Below are positions 15,488 to 22,569 of a stretch of 63,170 bases of DNA, in pieces. The notes beneath the pieces were generated by a model, which saw only the letters and a program-made list of their open reading frames with translations, was not told the origin of the DNA and did no database searches. Every line of letters begins with the position of its first letter. Within the stretch, counting starts at the first letter, position 1. The stretch lies in contig CALEYP010000081.1 of the NCBI GenBank assembly GCA_937924895.1, positions 1-63,170 of the forward strand. Reading direction: 5' to 3'. The translations under genes were made by a program, and so were the position numbers. This DNA comes from an uncultured Alphaproteobacteria bacterium (GTDB lineage Bacteria > Pseudomonadota > Alphaproteobacteria > Puniceispirillales > Puniceispirillaceae).

Positions 15488-16312
15488 TTATTTGGTCATT
15501 GCTAAGGCTTTTTGATAAATGGTTTTTCGCGGTTGCCCCGTTAGGCTAGCGATTTCGGCAACGGCATCTTTGACAGAGATATGTTGTAATCTGTCTTGTA
15601 ATAAGGCTTCAATTTCGGCCTCACTGTAATCTGCCACCGCGTCAGGTGGTCCTACGACTAGTACAAATTCCCCTTTGGGTGTGCCCTGCTTTTCAAAACC
15701 ATCCGCCAAGTTGGTTAAGGTGCCAGGGATGGTTTGTTCATGCAATTTTGTTAATTCCCGTACGAGGCACGCCTCTCTATCGCCCCATTGTTCGGCAATC
15801 AGGCGGCAATGAGAGATCAGTTTGCTAGGGCTCACAAAAAAGAGCGAGGTCAGCTTCAGTGATTTTGTTTCTGCCAATAAGGCGGTGGCTTGCTTTGTCT
15901 TATCTGGCAAAAAGCCATGGAAGAGAAACCGGTCACTTGGCAGTCCAGAGAGGATTAACGCCAATATGGGCGCGCAAGCCCCCGCAGTGGCTGTGACAGG
16001 GAAGCCGTCTGCTTTGACCTCTTTCACCAATTTATAGCCTGGATCAGAGATGAGCGGGGTCCCAGCATCACTGACGAGCCCTACTTTTTGCCCTTTGCGC
16101 AAGGCCTCTAGGATAAGAGGGCGCATTTTAGCCCCATTATGATCATGATATGAGACAAGCCGTGCCTTGGTCTCAATCGCACATAGTGATAATAATTTTT
16201 TTGTCTGTCTTGTATCTTCACAAGCTAAGAGATCGGCCTGCGCTAGCGCCTCTTTAGCGCGTGGTGATAAATCAGCCAAATTACCAATCGGGGTTGAGAT
16301 TAAAGTGAGCAT
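15488..16312 (-). CDS. rsmI: 16S rRNA 2'-O-ribose C1402 methyltransferase
   Basis: The 274-residue SAM-dependent tetrapyrrole-methylase-fold enzyme modifies C1402 in the ribosomal decoding centre. The N-terminal ISTPIGNLADLSPRA, the CEDTRQTKKLL stretch, and SDAGTPLISDPGY are all family signatures, and the C-terminal GQPRKTIYQKAL helix is typical. It is divergent from the lppC-like gene across 113 bases. Confidence 0.96.
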   Translation of the reverse strand: MLTLISTPIGNLADLSPRAKEALAQADLLACEDTRQTKKLLSLCAIETKARLVSYHDHNGAKMRPLILEALRKGQKVGLVSDAGTPLISDPGYKLVKEVKADGFPVTATAGACAPILALILSGLPSDRFLFHGFLPDKTKQATALLAETKSLKLTSLFFVSPSKLISHCRLIAEQWGDREACLVRELTKLHEQTIPGTLTNLADGFEKQGTPKGEFVLVVGPPDAVADYSEAEIEALLQDRLQHISVKDAVAEIASLTGQPRKTIYQKALAMTK

Positions 16313-16390
16313 TATCTTCGCCCAGACCTCTTCATCATCTAAGGTAGCGGGTCATGACGCGTAAAAACACAGCATCATGGTGAATTCAAG

Positions 16391-16418
16391 TTAACAGTTT
16401 CGTTGCTTTGGGTATAAT
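16391..16418 (+). promoter_or_regulatory. Predicted sigma-70 promoter of the lppC-like gene
   Basis: TTAACA (16391-16396, 5 of 6) and a perfect TATAAT (16413-16418) are separated by 16 bases. Transcription would start about 16425, at or next to the ATG at 16426, predicting a leaderless mRNA. Confidence 0.55.
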
Positions 16419-16425
16419 GATTTTT

Positions 16426-18015
16426 ATGAAGATGAAGCCACGTTTATCCATTGCGGCCTCGTGCCTGTCTGAACCACTGATAAAACCCGTTCTTATAGCG
16501 GGATTCTTGGTGTTGTCAGCGTGTGGTGCCCCGCCCCCTCCTGTCTCGCAGCCTGTTTTTGAGCCCACACAAGCACCGGCAAACGAGACAGCACAGCAGG
16601 AGATTTTTGATAATGGGACTGAACAGGCGCCGCTTGCCGAAGCCGTGCCGCTGGCTGGCAAAGATAATATATCAGACCGAACGGATGAGGCGGCGACCAC
16701 CGATGCAGATGAGAGCTCAGATTTAGTGGGGTCTATCATTTGGGAATTAGAGCAATCTCAACAAACGGCTGACCCTCTGCCGCCTGCCGCGTTAGAAGAT
16801 GTTATTCCTGAAGGACAAGATCCAGCACTCGCAAAAGAGGCTCTTGATGCTGCGCTGGCGCTGTTAGGTCGGGCGAAACCTGACGCCCCATCTGCGCCGT
16901 ATGAGCTACCTAAAAAGCCAGAGGGCGTTCATCATATTGGTGTATTTTTACCGCAAACAGGACAGGCTAAGCCTTTTGGTGACGCTATTCGTGATGGTCT
17001 CTTGCTTGCCTATTTCCAGATTGCGCCGGCCGATAGCCGTGTGATTTATTTTGACAGTGAACAAGCGTTGGAAGAGCTTGCCGCCCAAGTGATTGAAGCA
17101 GAGATTGATGTGATTATTGGCCCTCTTTTTAGTGAAAGAGCGGCACGCTTACATCAGTTGCTCGCTGATCAAGATATTCCTATTTTATCGCTATCGAATA
17201 ATCAAAATATCGCCCGCCCTGGTTTATTCATCACAGGCGCTATTCCCGAACAACAACTAGATTTAGGTCTTGGGGCGGCTCTATCAGCGGGCTATGAGGA
17301 TTTTGCAATTTTAGCGCAGGATAATGCTTATGGCCAACAAATGACAGGCCATATGATTGACCGCCTAACGGCGTTTGGCATGACGCCATCACATGTGCGC
17401 ACCATTTCAGCCGAGATGCTATCAGATGATGATAGGCTCGTGCCTCAGATAAAATCCTTCGCGCGCTATGTGCCTTTGGAAGACGGTGAAATATTAGACG
17501 ATAAGCCAGTGCCTTATGATGCGGTTTACATCGCTGGTGATAGCAGCTTTGTGCTGCGCATCGCCCCGCTCTTGGCTTATTATGATTTAGGGCCAGATAG
17601 AGCCTTATTTCTAGGGACAGATTTATGGGCGAACCCAGCTCTGGTCAGTGAACCATCCTTGCAAGGCGCCTTCATCACTACGATTGCGCCAGACTTAACA
17701 AGCGCTTTTGCCCAGCGTCATGATGCCCTTTTTGATACGATGCCCTCCTTTCTTGGCCAGCTCGGATTTGATGTGATGGCTGTGGCTTTACAAGGTCTTG
17801 ATAAATCAGGTGAAAGTGAAGGCCAGCAAAAGGGCGGCATTGAAGCACCCCTTTTATCTGCGCTTGTAACTGACCAAGGCTTTTCGGGCTACACAGGGAC
17901 TTTTAAATTACTACCCTCAGGTGTGAATTATCGGAGCTATAACAGCTACATCATTGAAAAGGGCGCGCTGGTCGCTAAGCCTCTGATGCCAAAAGCCGAC
18001 CTAGCAGATAATTAA
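16426..18015 (+). CDS. LppC/LpoA-like lipoprotein, penicillin-binding protein activator
   Basis: About 529 residues: signal peptide with lipobox VLSAC (Cys33 from the ATG at 16426), a Pro/Ala/acidic linker to about residue 160, then a periplasmic-binding-protein-like LppC domain (HHIGVFLPQTGQAKPFGDAI onward). E. coli LpoA, with the same C-terminal domain, activates PBP1a at the outer membrane. ATGs at 16417 and 16426 are both possible; the promoter at 16391-16418 favours 16426. It starts divergently from rsmI, and its last 41 bases overlap hemW. Confidence 0.85.
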   Translation: MKMKPRLSIAASCLSEPLIKPVLIAGFLVLSACGAPPPPVSQPVFEPTQAPANETAQQEIFDNGTEQAPLAEAVPLAGKDNISDRTDEAATTDADESSDLVGSIIWELEQSQQTADPLPPAALEDVIPEGQDPALAKEALDAALALLGRAKPDAPSAPYELPKKPEGVHHIGVFLPQTGQAKPFGDAIRDGLLLAYFQIAPADSRVIYFDSEQALEELAAQVIEAEIDVIIGPLFSERAARLHQLLADQDIPILSLSNNQNIARPGLFITGAIPEQQLDLGLGAALSAGYEDFAILAQDNAYGQQMTGHMIDRLTAFGMTPSHVRTISAEMLSDDDRLVPQIKSFARYVPLEDGEILDDKPVPYDAVYIAGDSSFVLRIAPLLAYYDLGPDRALFLGTDLWANPALVSEPSLQGAFITTIAPDLTSAFAQRHDALFDTMPSFLGQLGFDVMAVALQGLDKSGESEGQQKGGIEAPLLSALVTDQGFSGYTGTFKLLPSGVNYRSYNSYIIEKGALVAKPLMPKADLADN

Positions 18016-19183
18016 GACGCAAGCGCCCTTCATCGGATGCGCGGCACACATCATCCGTGATTGTTAGCCAGCCCGCTTCGGTTAATGGGCTGACCAGATC
18101 TGGCGCAAATGGCCAAGATGTCAGGCCAAGATGCGCTTGCAAGCGACTAAGAGGCACACCATTTTTGAGCCTCATCCCCATCATCATAATTTCTTCGAAA
18201 TAGCCCTCTTTGGTTTCTTGATATTGGCTATCAATCGCATGGCCTGTCTCTTTGATTTGTTGCAAATAGGCTGAGGGAGAGCGTCGTTTGACAATCTCAT
18301 GGCGTTGACCGTCCCCGCGATAGCGACCTGTGGCACCAGGGCCGATGCCAAGCCAGTCACCTGTTTGCCAATAGATGAGGTTATGACGGCTTTGGGCCCC
18401 CTCTTTGGCATAATTAGATACCTCATAATGTGACAAGCCAGCTTGTTTTGTAATGTCACCTGTCATCTCATATAAGGTGGCCATATCATCATCTGATAGG
18501 CTCAGAGTTTCACCCTTGCGATGACGGGTATAAAATTGCGTACCTTGTTCAATCGTCAATTGATATAAAGAGAGATGGTCAAGGTCAAATGATAAGGCGG
18601 TTGTGAGTTCTGCTTCCCAGTCAGTAGCGGTCTGCCCGACCCGTCCATAGATCAAATCAAAAGAGACACGGTCAAATAAATCACGCGCTTGGCCAAGAGC
18701 GGCTAAGGCTTCGGTGGCAGAATGGTCTCGTCCCAAAAACCGTAATGCCTCATCATCTAAGGCTTGTATACCGAGGGAGACACGATTAATCCCAGCATCA
18801 CGGAATGCCCGCAACGTTGCTGTTTCGGTAGAGGTCGGGTTGGCTTCTGCTGTGATCTCACAATCATCTGTGGCGCCACATAAGCTGACGGCCCTTTCAA
18901 TGATGTCTGAGATAATATGAGGCGGCATAAGAGAGGGTGTTCCGCCGCCAAAGAAAATCGAAGAGAGCGGACCTATCGTCCCCCCTGCCTCTGTCATTTG
19001 GCGAAGAGAGTGGTCCAGATCTGTCAGTAGGGCCTGCCGCCACGCCTCTTCATCAATAGTCTGCACCACATGTGAATTAAAGTCACAATAGGGGCATTTG
19101 GCACGGCAAAAAGGCCAATGGACATAGAGCCCAAAACCAGCCTCTGAGGCTTGCGCCAAGGGAGATGCTGATAAGCTTGTCAC
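17975..19183 (-). CDS. hemW: HemW-type radical SAM haem chaperone
   Basis: A 402-residue radical SAM protein with the cluster motif CRAKCPYC (Cys26, Cys30, Cys33), the GGGTPSL SAM-binding motif, and a HemW C-terminal domain. HemW resembles HemN but acts as a haem chaperone; the motif here fits HemW, and the partner order rph-rdgB-hemW is characteristic. It overlaps rdgB by 4 bases (ATGA). A long 41-base antisense overlap with the lppC-like gene is unusual but both proteins look complete. Confidence 0.92.
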   Translation of the reverse strand: MTSLSASPLAQASEAGFGLYVHWPFCRAKCPYCDFNSHVVQTIDEEAWRQALLTDLDHSLRQMTEAGGTIGPLSSIFFGGGTPSLMPPHIISDIIERAVSLCGATDDCEITAEANPTSTETATLRAFRDAGINRVSLGIQALDDEALRFLGRDHSATEALAALGQARDLFDRVSFDLIYGRVGQTATDWEAELTTALSFDLDHLSLYQLTIEQGTQFYTRHRKGETLSLSDDDMATLYEMTGDITKQAGLSHYEVSNYAKEGAQSRHNLIYWQTGDWLGIGPGATGRYRGDGQRHEIVKRRSPSAYLQQIKETGHAIDSQYQETKEGYFEEIMMMGMRLKNGVPLSRLQAHLGLTSWPFAPDLVSPLTEAGWLTITDDVCRASDEGRLRLNYLLGRLLASEA

Positions 19184-19773
19184 ACCAACGCTTTCAAATG
19201 TGTCACAAGTTGAGAGAAGGCATGGGCACGATGGCTCATTGCATGTTTCTTATCCGGATCCATTTCTCCAAAGGTGATGTCATACCCCAGCGGCGTAAAG
19301 ATCGGGTCATAGCCAAATCCCTTATCGCCGCGCATGGGCCAGGTGATCGTACCGCCAACGCGTCCTTCAAAGGATGTCACACTCCCATCAGGGAGCGCTA
19401 GCGATAAGGCGCAGACAAATTCCGCTGATCTATCAGCTGTGCCTGACAATAGAACGGCATCTGCCACACGCTTCATGGCGTGGTTAAAATCCTTATCAGG
19501 ACCTGCCCATCGCGCTGAATAAATGCCAGGCGCGCCGCCTAGTGCCTTTACCGAAAGACCGGAATCATCTGCCAGCGCCGGAAGCCCTGCCGCTTTGGCA
19601 GAGGCAAGCGCTTTTAATTCGGCATTCGCAATATAGGTAGTCCCTGTTTCTTCAGGTTCTTCAAAGCCAAGCGCTGCCGCAGAGGTCACATCATAACCAA
19701 GCGGTGCCAATAAGGCGCCAATTTCTCTGATTTTGCCTTGGTTATGGCTGGCGATAACAATAGTCTTTTCCAT
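19180..19773 (-). CDS. rdgB: XTP/dITP pyrophosphatase (RdgB/HAM1)
   Basis: A 197-residue HAM1-family enzyme that removes ITP, dITP and XTP from the nucleotide pool. It shows IASHNQGKIREIG at the N-terminus, ADDSGLSVKALGGAPG, and GFGYDPIF near residue 150. The stop overlaps the hemW start; rph lies 34 bases upstream. Confidence 0.96.
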   Translation of the reverse strand: MEKTIVIASHNQGKIREIGALLAPLGYDVTSAAALGFEEPEETGTTYIANAELKALASAKAAGLPALADDSGLSVKALGGAPGIYSARWAGPDKDFNHAMKRVADAVLLSGTADRSAEFVCALSLALPDGSVTSFEGRVGGTITWPMRGDKGFGYDPIFTPLGYDITFGEMDPDKKHAMSHRAHAFSQLVTHLKALV

Positions 19774-19807
19774 GATGTCTCTCTGGCAATAGCCGGTAGG
19801 TCTAGCG

Positions 19808-20542
19808 CTATGACCGGCCTTGATTAAACGCGTCTAATTGGGCGGCAAATAGCTTGTTACATCCTTGTTCGGCTAAATCCATGAGCTGGTTCAATTCAGC
19901 GCGGGAAAAAGGCGTTTTTTCCGCTGTGCCTTGAATTTCAACTAAGCCACCTGAGGCTGTCATCACAAAATTGGCATCTGTGTCAGCCTCGCTATCTTCA
20001 TCATAATCCAGATCAAGCACAGCTTCACCATGATGGATGCCGCATGAAATAGCTGCCACTTGGTCACGTAACGGGTTCTTTGTCACAAGACCTTTTTGAA
20101 GCAAGGTTTCAACCGCAAGGGCCAAAGCGACCCAGGCCCCCGTAATCGCAGCAGTGCGTGTACCGCCATCAGCTTGGATCACATCACAATCAATCTTGAT
20201 TTGACGCTCACCCAAGGCTTCTAGGTCAATGATGGCCCGCAAGGCACGGCCAATAAGCCTCTGGATTTCCAAGGTGCGGCCTGATTGTTTGCCCTTGGCC
20301 GATTCTCTATCCATACGGCTATGGGTAGAGCGTGGTAGCATTCCATATTCAGCTGTGACCCATCCCTGATTGGCGCCCCGTAAAAAGGGTGGTACGCGTT
20401 CTTCGACAGAGGCTGTGACAAGCACATGCGTATCACCTGCTTTGATAAGGCAAGACCCTTCGGCATGTTTCGTAAAATGGGGAATAATTTCAATGTGACG
20501 CAACTCATCAGCTGCTCTGCCGGAAGGGCGTGCTTGTGTCAT
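19808..20542 (-). CDS. rph: Ribonuclease PH
   Basis: The 244-residue phosphorolytic 3'-5' exoribonuclease trims tRNA 3' ends. It shows HAEGSCLIKAGDTHVLVTAS, the RSTHSRMDRE phosphate-binding region, EIQRLIGRALRA and the DADAN-like TDANFVMTASGG segment. I choose the ATG at 20542 (MTQARPSGR); an upstream in-frame start adds 16 residues absent from the family. In most alphaproteobacteria hrcA is divergent from rph; here two other genes lie on that side. Confidence 0.96.
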   Translation of the reverse strand: MTQARPSGRAADELRHIEIIPHFTKHAEGSCLIKAGDTHVLVTASVEERVPPFLRGANQGWVTAEYGMLPRSTHSRMDRESAKGKQSGRTLEIQRLIGRALRAIIDLEALGERQIKIDCDVIQADGGTRTAAITGAWVALALAVETLLQKGLVTKNPLRDQVAAISCGIHHGEAVLDLDYDEDSEADTDANFVMTASGGLVEIQGTAEKTPFSRAELNQLMDLAEQGCNKLFAAQLDAFNQGRS

Positions 20543-20634
20543 CGGAAGCCTCGTTTCGGAAAAGTTCAAAATCTTCCTAAGCCATAGCAAAAACCAGACC
20601 GCTTCTGAAGGTGATTTTTGGGGGAGTTGTTATT

Positions 20635-21174
20635 TTACCTGAGATGCCCTGCCCAGCTCTCTTGCATCACTATCCAGATTCTCTCTGCAATCATGTGTAT
20701 TTCCGCTAAATAGGGTCTGATAAAGTCTTGAAACTCCTGACGGATGAGATGCCCTTGCGCCGTGTAAGTAAGCAGGAAAATCGCACAAATAAGAAGGAAG
20801 AGGATGATTAGCAACACGATAATAATCGTGACGGCGGGCTCCTCTTTATCGGCTAATAAGATTGGCGGTAGGTGCCAGTCATCTAGCGGCAAATGGGAAC
20901 GACATTGCGGACAATAAAGAGGGCTGTGATGATGGGCGATCCGATGACGCGCCTGTGGCGGTAGAGACAATGTCAACTGACAAACCTGACAAGTTAGTGT
21001 TGCGGTTGCACCATCTTCGATATCCCGTATCTCTGAAGGGGGATTTGTAGCATCTATAGATTCCCCAAAACGATAGCAATTATGGCACAGAACAGGCCAA
21101 TGAGGCAGCTGGGCGTGAAGTGGGTCAAGCTGACCTGCCATGCCGCAATGGGGACAGACATAGTCACCCATCAT
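20635..21174 (-). CDS. Zinc-ribbon membrane protein, unassigned
   Basis: A 179-residue protein: an N-terminal CPHC and CHNC pair (residues 7-40), a second CQVC and CPQC pair (about 60-100), each able to hold one zinc, then a strongly hydrophobic helix (about 115-140) and a C-terminal amphipathic tail. The layout resembles the MJ0042-type zinc-ribbon plus transmembrane proteins of alphaproteobacteria, whose function is unknown. The ATG at 21174 overlaps the upstream gene stop at 21164-21166; a longer in-frame extension inside that gene is Arg rich and looks like shadow. Confidence 0.7.
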   Translation of the reverse strand: MMGDYVCPHCGMAGQLDPLHAQLPHWPVLCHNCYRFGESIDATNPPSEIRDIEDGATATLTCQVCQLTLSLPPQARHRIAHHHSPLYCPQCRSHLPLDDWHLPPILLADKEEPAVTIIIVLLIILFLLICAIFLLTYTAQGHLIRQEFQDFIRPYLAEIHMIAERIWIVMQESWAGHLR

Positions 21175-21607
21175 CTGACCTTGGTTTATCTGTTTTTTGT
21201 GATAGCAGCGATATGAGGGTGTGAGAGACAATCTGAGGTGCCATCTCTTCAAGGGCTGCTTTGACTTCTGCGGCGATAAGCGCCTGAATGTGGTTCCGTG
21301 CCTCCTCATTATCATCAGGCGGTGATGACGCTGTCTCTGAGGGGGTGGCGCTTTGCCTTTGGGCCTCATGCACAGCGTGGCGAATATCGGCTAGCTCTGT
21401 CTCTTGCGAGGGGCGTTCAGCTGTGGCATTTGCCTGCGGTGTCGCGCCAAAGGCGGGATAGTGAATCATAATATCACTACCTGCGAGTTGCTGGGCTTCT
21501 TGTGATAATTTTGTGATGGCGTGCATATGTTGCGCGCGCTGGCGGTGTTGGCGAACCGAACGGTATCTCTGTCTGTCAGATAAGCGCCGCGATCCTTGCG
21601 TTCTCAT
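21164..21607 (-). CDS. Conserved-position hypothetical protein, Arg-rich N-terminus
   Basis: A 147-residue protein that I do not recognise. The first 30 residues are very rich in Arg, Gln and His and could bind nucleic acid. The middle (50-105) is low complexity (Ala, Ser, Pro, Glu), and the end (about 107-135, IQALIAAEVKAALEEMAP) is a probable amphipathic helix. The ribosome site GGGAGG lies 10 bases before the ATG. It overlaps and probably co-expresses with the zinc-ribbon gene, and is divergent from grpE, where hrcA would often be. Confidence 0.6.
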   Translation of the reverse strand: MRTQGSRRLSDRQRYRSVRQHRQRAQHMHAITKLSQEAQQLAGSDIMIHYPAFGATPQANATAERPSQETELADIRHAVHEAQRQSATPSETASSPPDDNEEARNHIQALIAAEVKAALEEMAPQIVSHTLISLLSQKTDKPRSDDG

Positions 21608-21711
21608 CCTAATAGCCTCCCATGATCTGTTGTCAGAAGCTGTTAGGCTAGCAAAGAGTCATTAATTTTCCGTTAACGTTAGGGAAAAAGGGAAAAAATC
21701 ATTAAAACCCT

Positions 21712-21740
21712 CTTGGCAAAAGGGGGCTGGCTCCCCATAT
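21712..21740 (+). promoter_or_regulatory. Sigma-32-type heat-shock promoter of grpE
   Basis: CTTGGCA (21712-21718), 14 bases, then CCCCATAT (21733-21740). This fits the E. coli sigma-32 pattern CTTGAAA-N11-16-CCCCATNT well. It lies about 60 bases before the grpE ATG. No CIRCE repeat is visible, consistent with the absence of hrcA nearby. Confidence 0.65.
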
Positions 21741-21802
21741 GCATGTTGTTCTGTTGATGGCAGCAGGGCGATCAGACCAGATCAGAAGCTGAAAAGTGAG
21801 GC

Positions 21803-22408
21803 ATGATTGTGAGCGACGAAACCAAACAAGACGCCGCGGCAGAGGACCAGACAGACGTAAAAACTGAAGGTCAAGAGGCTGTTGAAACTGAGGGTGTAGA
21901 TGGCGAGGGTGACGAAGAGTTATCTGAGCTAGAACAGGCTGAAAGAGACAGAGATCACTATAAGGATCAGCTTTATCGTGCCGCTGCTGAAATGGAAAAT
22001 GCCAAAAAGCGCGCGCAACGTGATGTTGAGGCTGCCAATAAATATGGGCCGCTCAGCTTTATTCGTGATTTGACGGTGCCGCTCGATAATCTGCAACGTG
22101 CTTTGGAATCAGCACCAGCGGATCGTGACGGCTTAGATGAGACCTATAAGAATATTTTAATTGGGCTTGAGATGACAGTCTCAGAGGTCACTAAAATCAT
22201 GGAAAAACATGGTGTGACGCTGGTGCATCCTGAAGGTGAAAAATTTGACTATAATCTTCACCAGGCAATGTTTGAGGTGCCAACCAATGATGTGGCCCCA
22301 GGCACTGTGGTATCTGTCGCCCAAGCCGGCTATGTGCTGCATGACCGTTTGATCCGCCCAGCAATGGTTGGTGTGTCAAAAGCAGCCCCTGAAGAGAGCG
22401 CTGAGTAA
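21803..22408 (+). CDS. grpE: Nucleotide exchange factor GrpE
   Basis: The 201-residue dimeric co-chaperone releases ADP from DnaK. It has an acidic N-terminus (residues 1-50), a long coiled-coil helix (52-95; RDHYKDQLYRAAAEMENAK), and the beta domain ending in GYVLHDRLIRPAMVGVSK. ATG 21803 and GTG 21809 are both possible; ATG has GTGAGG close by. It has its own heat-shock promoter. Confidence 0.95.
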   Translation: MIVSDETKQDAAAEDQTDVKTEGQEAVETEGVDGEGDEELSELEQAERDRDHYKDQLYRAAAEMENAKKRAQRDVEAANKYGPLSFIRDLTVPLDNLQRALESAPADRDGLDETYKNILIGLEMTVSEVTKIMEKHGVTLVHPEGEKFDYNLHQAMFEVPTNDVAPGTVVSVAQAGYVLHDRLIRPAMVGVSKAAPEESAE

Positions 22409-22433
22409 GACAATAGAAAAAGCAGCCTGACCC

Positions 22434-22464
22434 CTTGCATCGCGCAAAACAGCGCTTATATGCG
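22434..22464 (+). promoter_or_regulatory. Sigma-32-type heat-shock promoter of dnaK
   Basis: CTTG (22434-22437), exactly 17 bases, then CTTATATGCG (22455-22464). This matches every fixed position of the alphaproteobacterial heat-shock consensus CTTG-N17/18-CYTATNTNNG. The start site would be near 22470, about 100 bases before dnaK. Confidence 0.75.
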
Positions 22465-22569
22465 AGATAAGATGGCAGTAAAATAACTAGTTTTATAGCC
22501 GCCATGAATGAGATGGCGCAGTCGCCCGCTGCATAGGGCGCAAATCATGATGAATGAAGGAAGAAAGTT

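Noticed and set aside
21608..22569. Search for CIRCE repeats near grpE and dnaK
   Set aside because: No TTAGCACTC-N9-GAGTGCTAA-like repeat was seen; sigma-32-type sites explain the region better.
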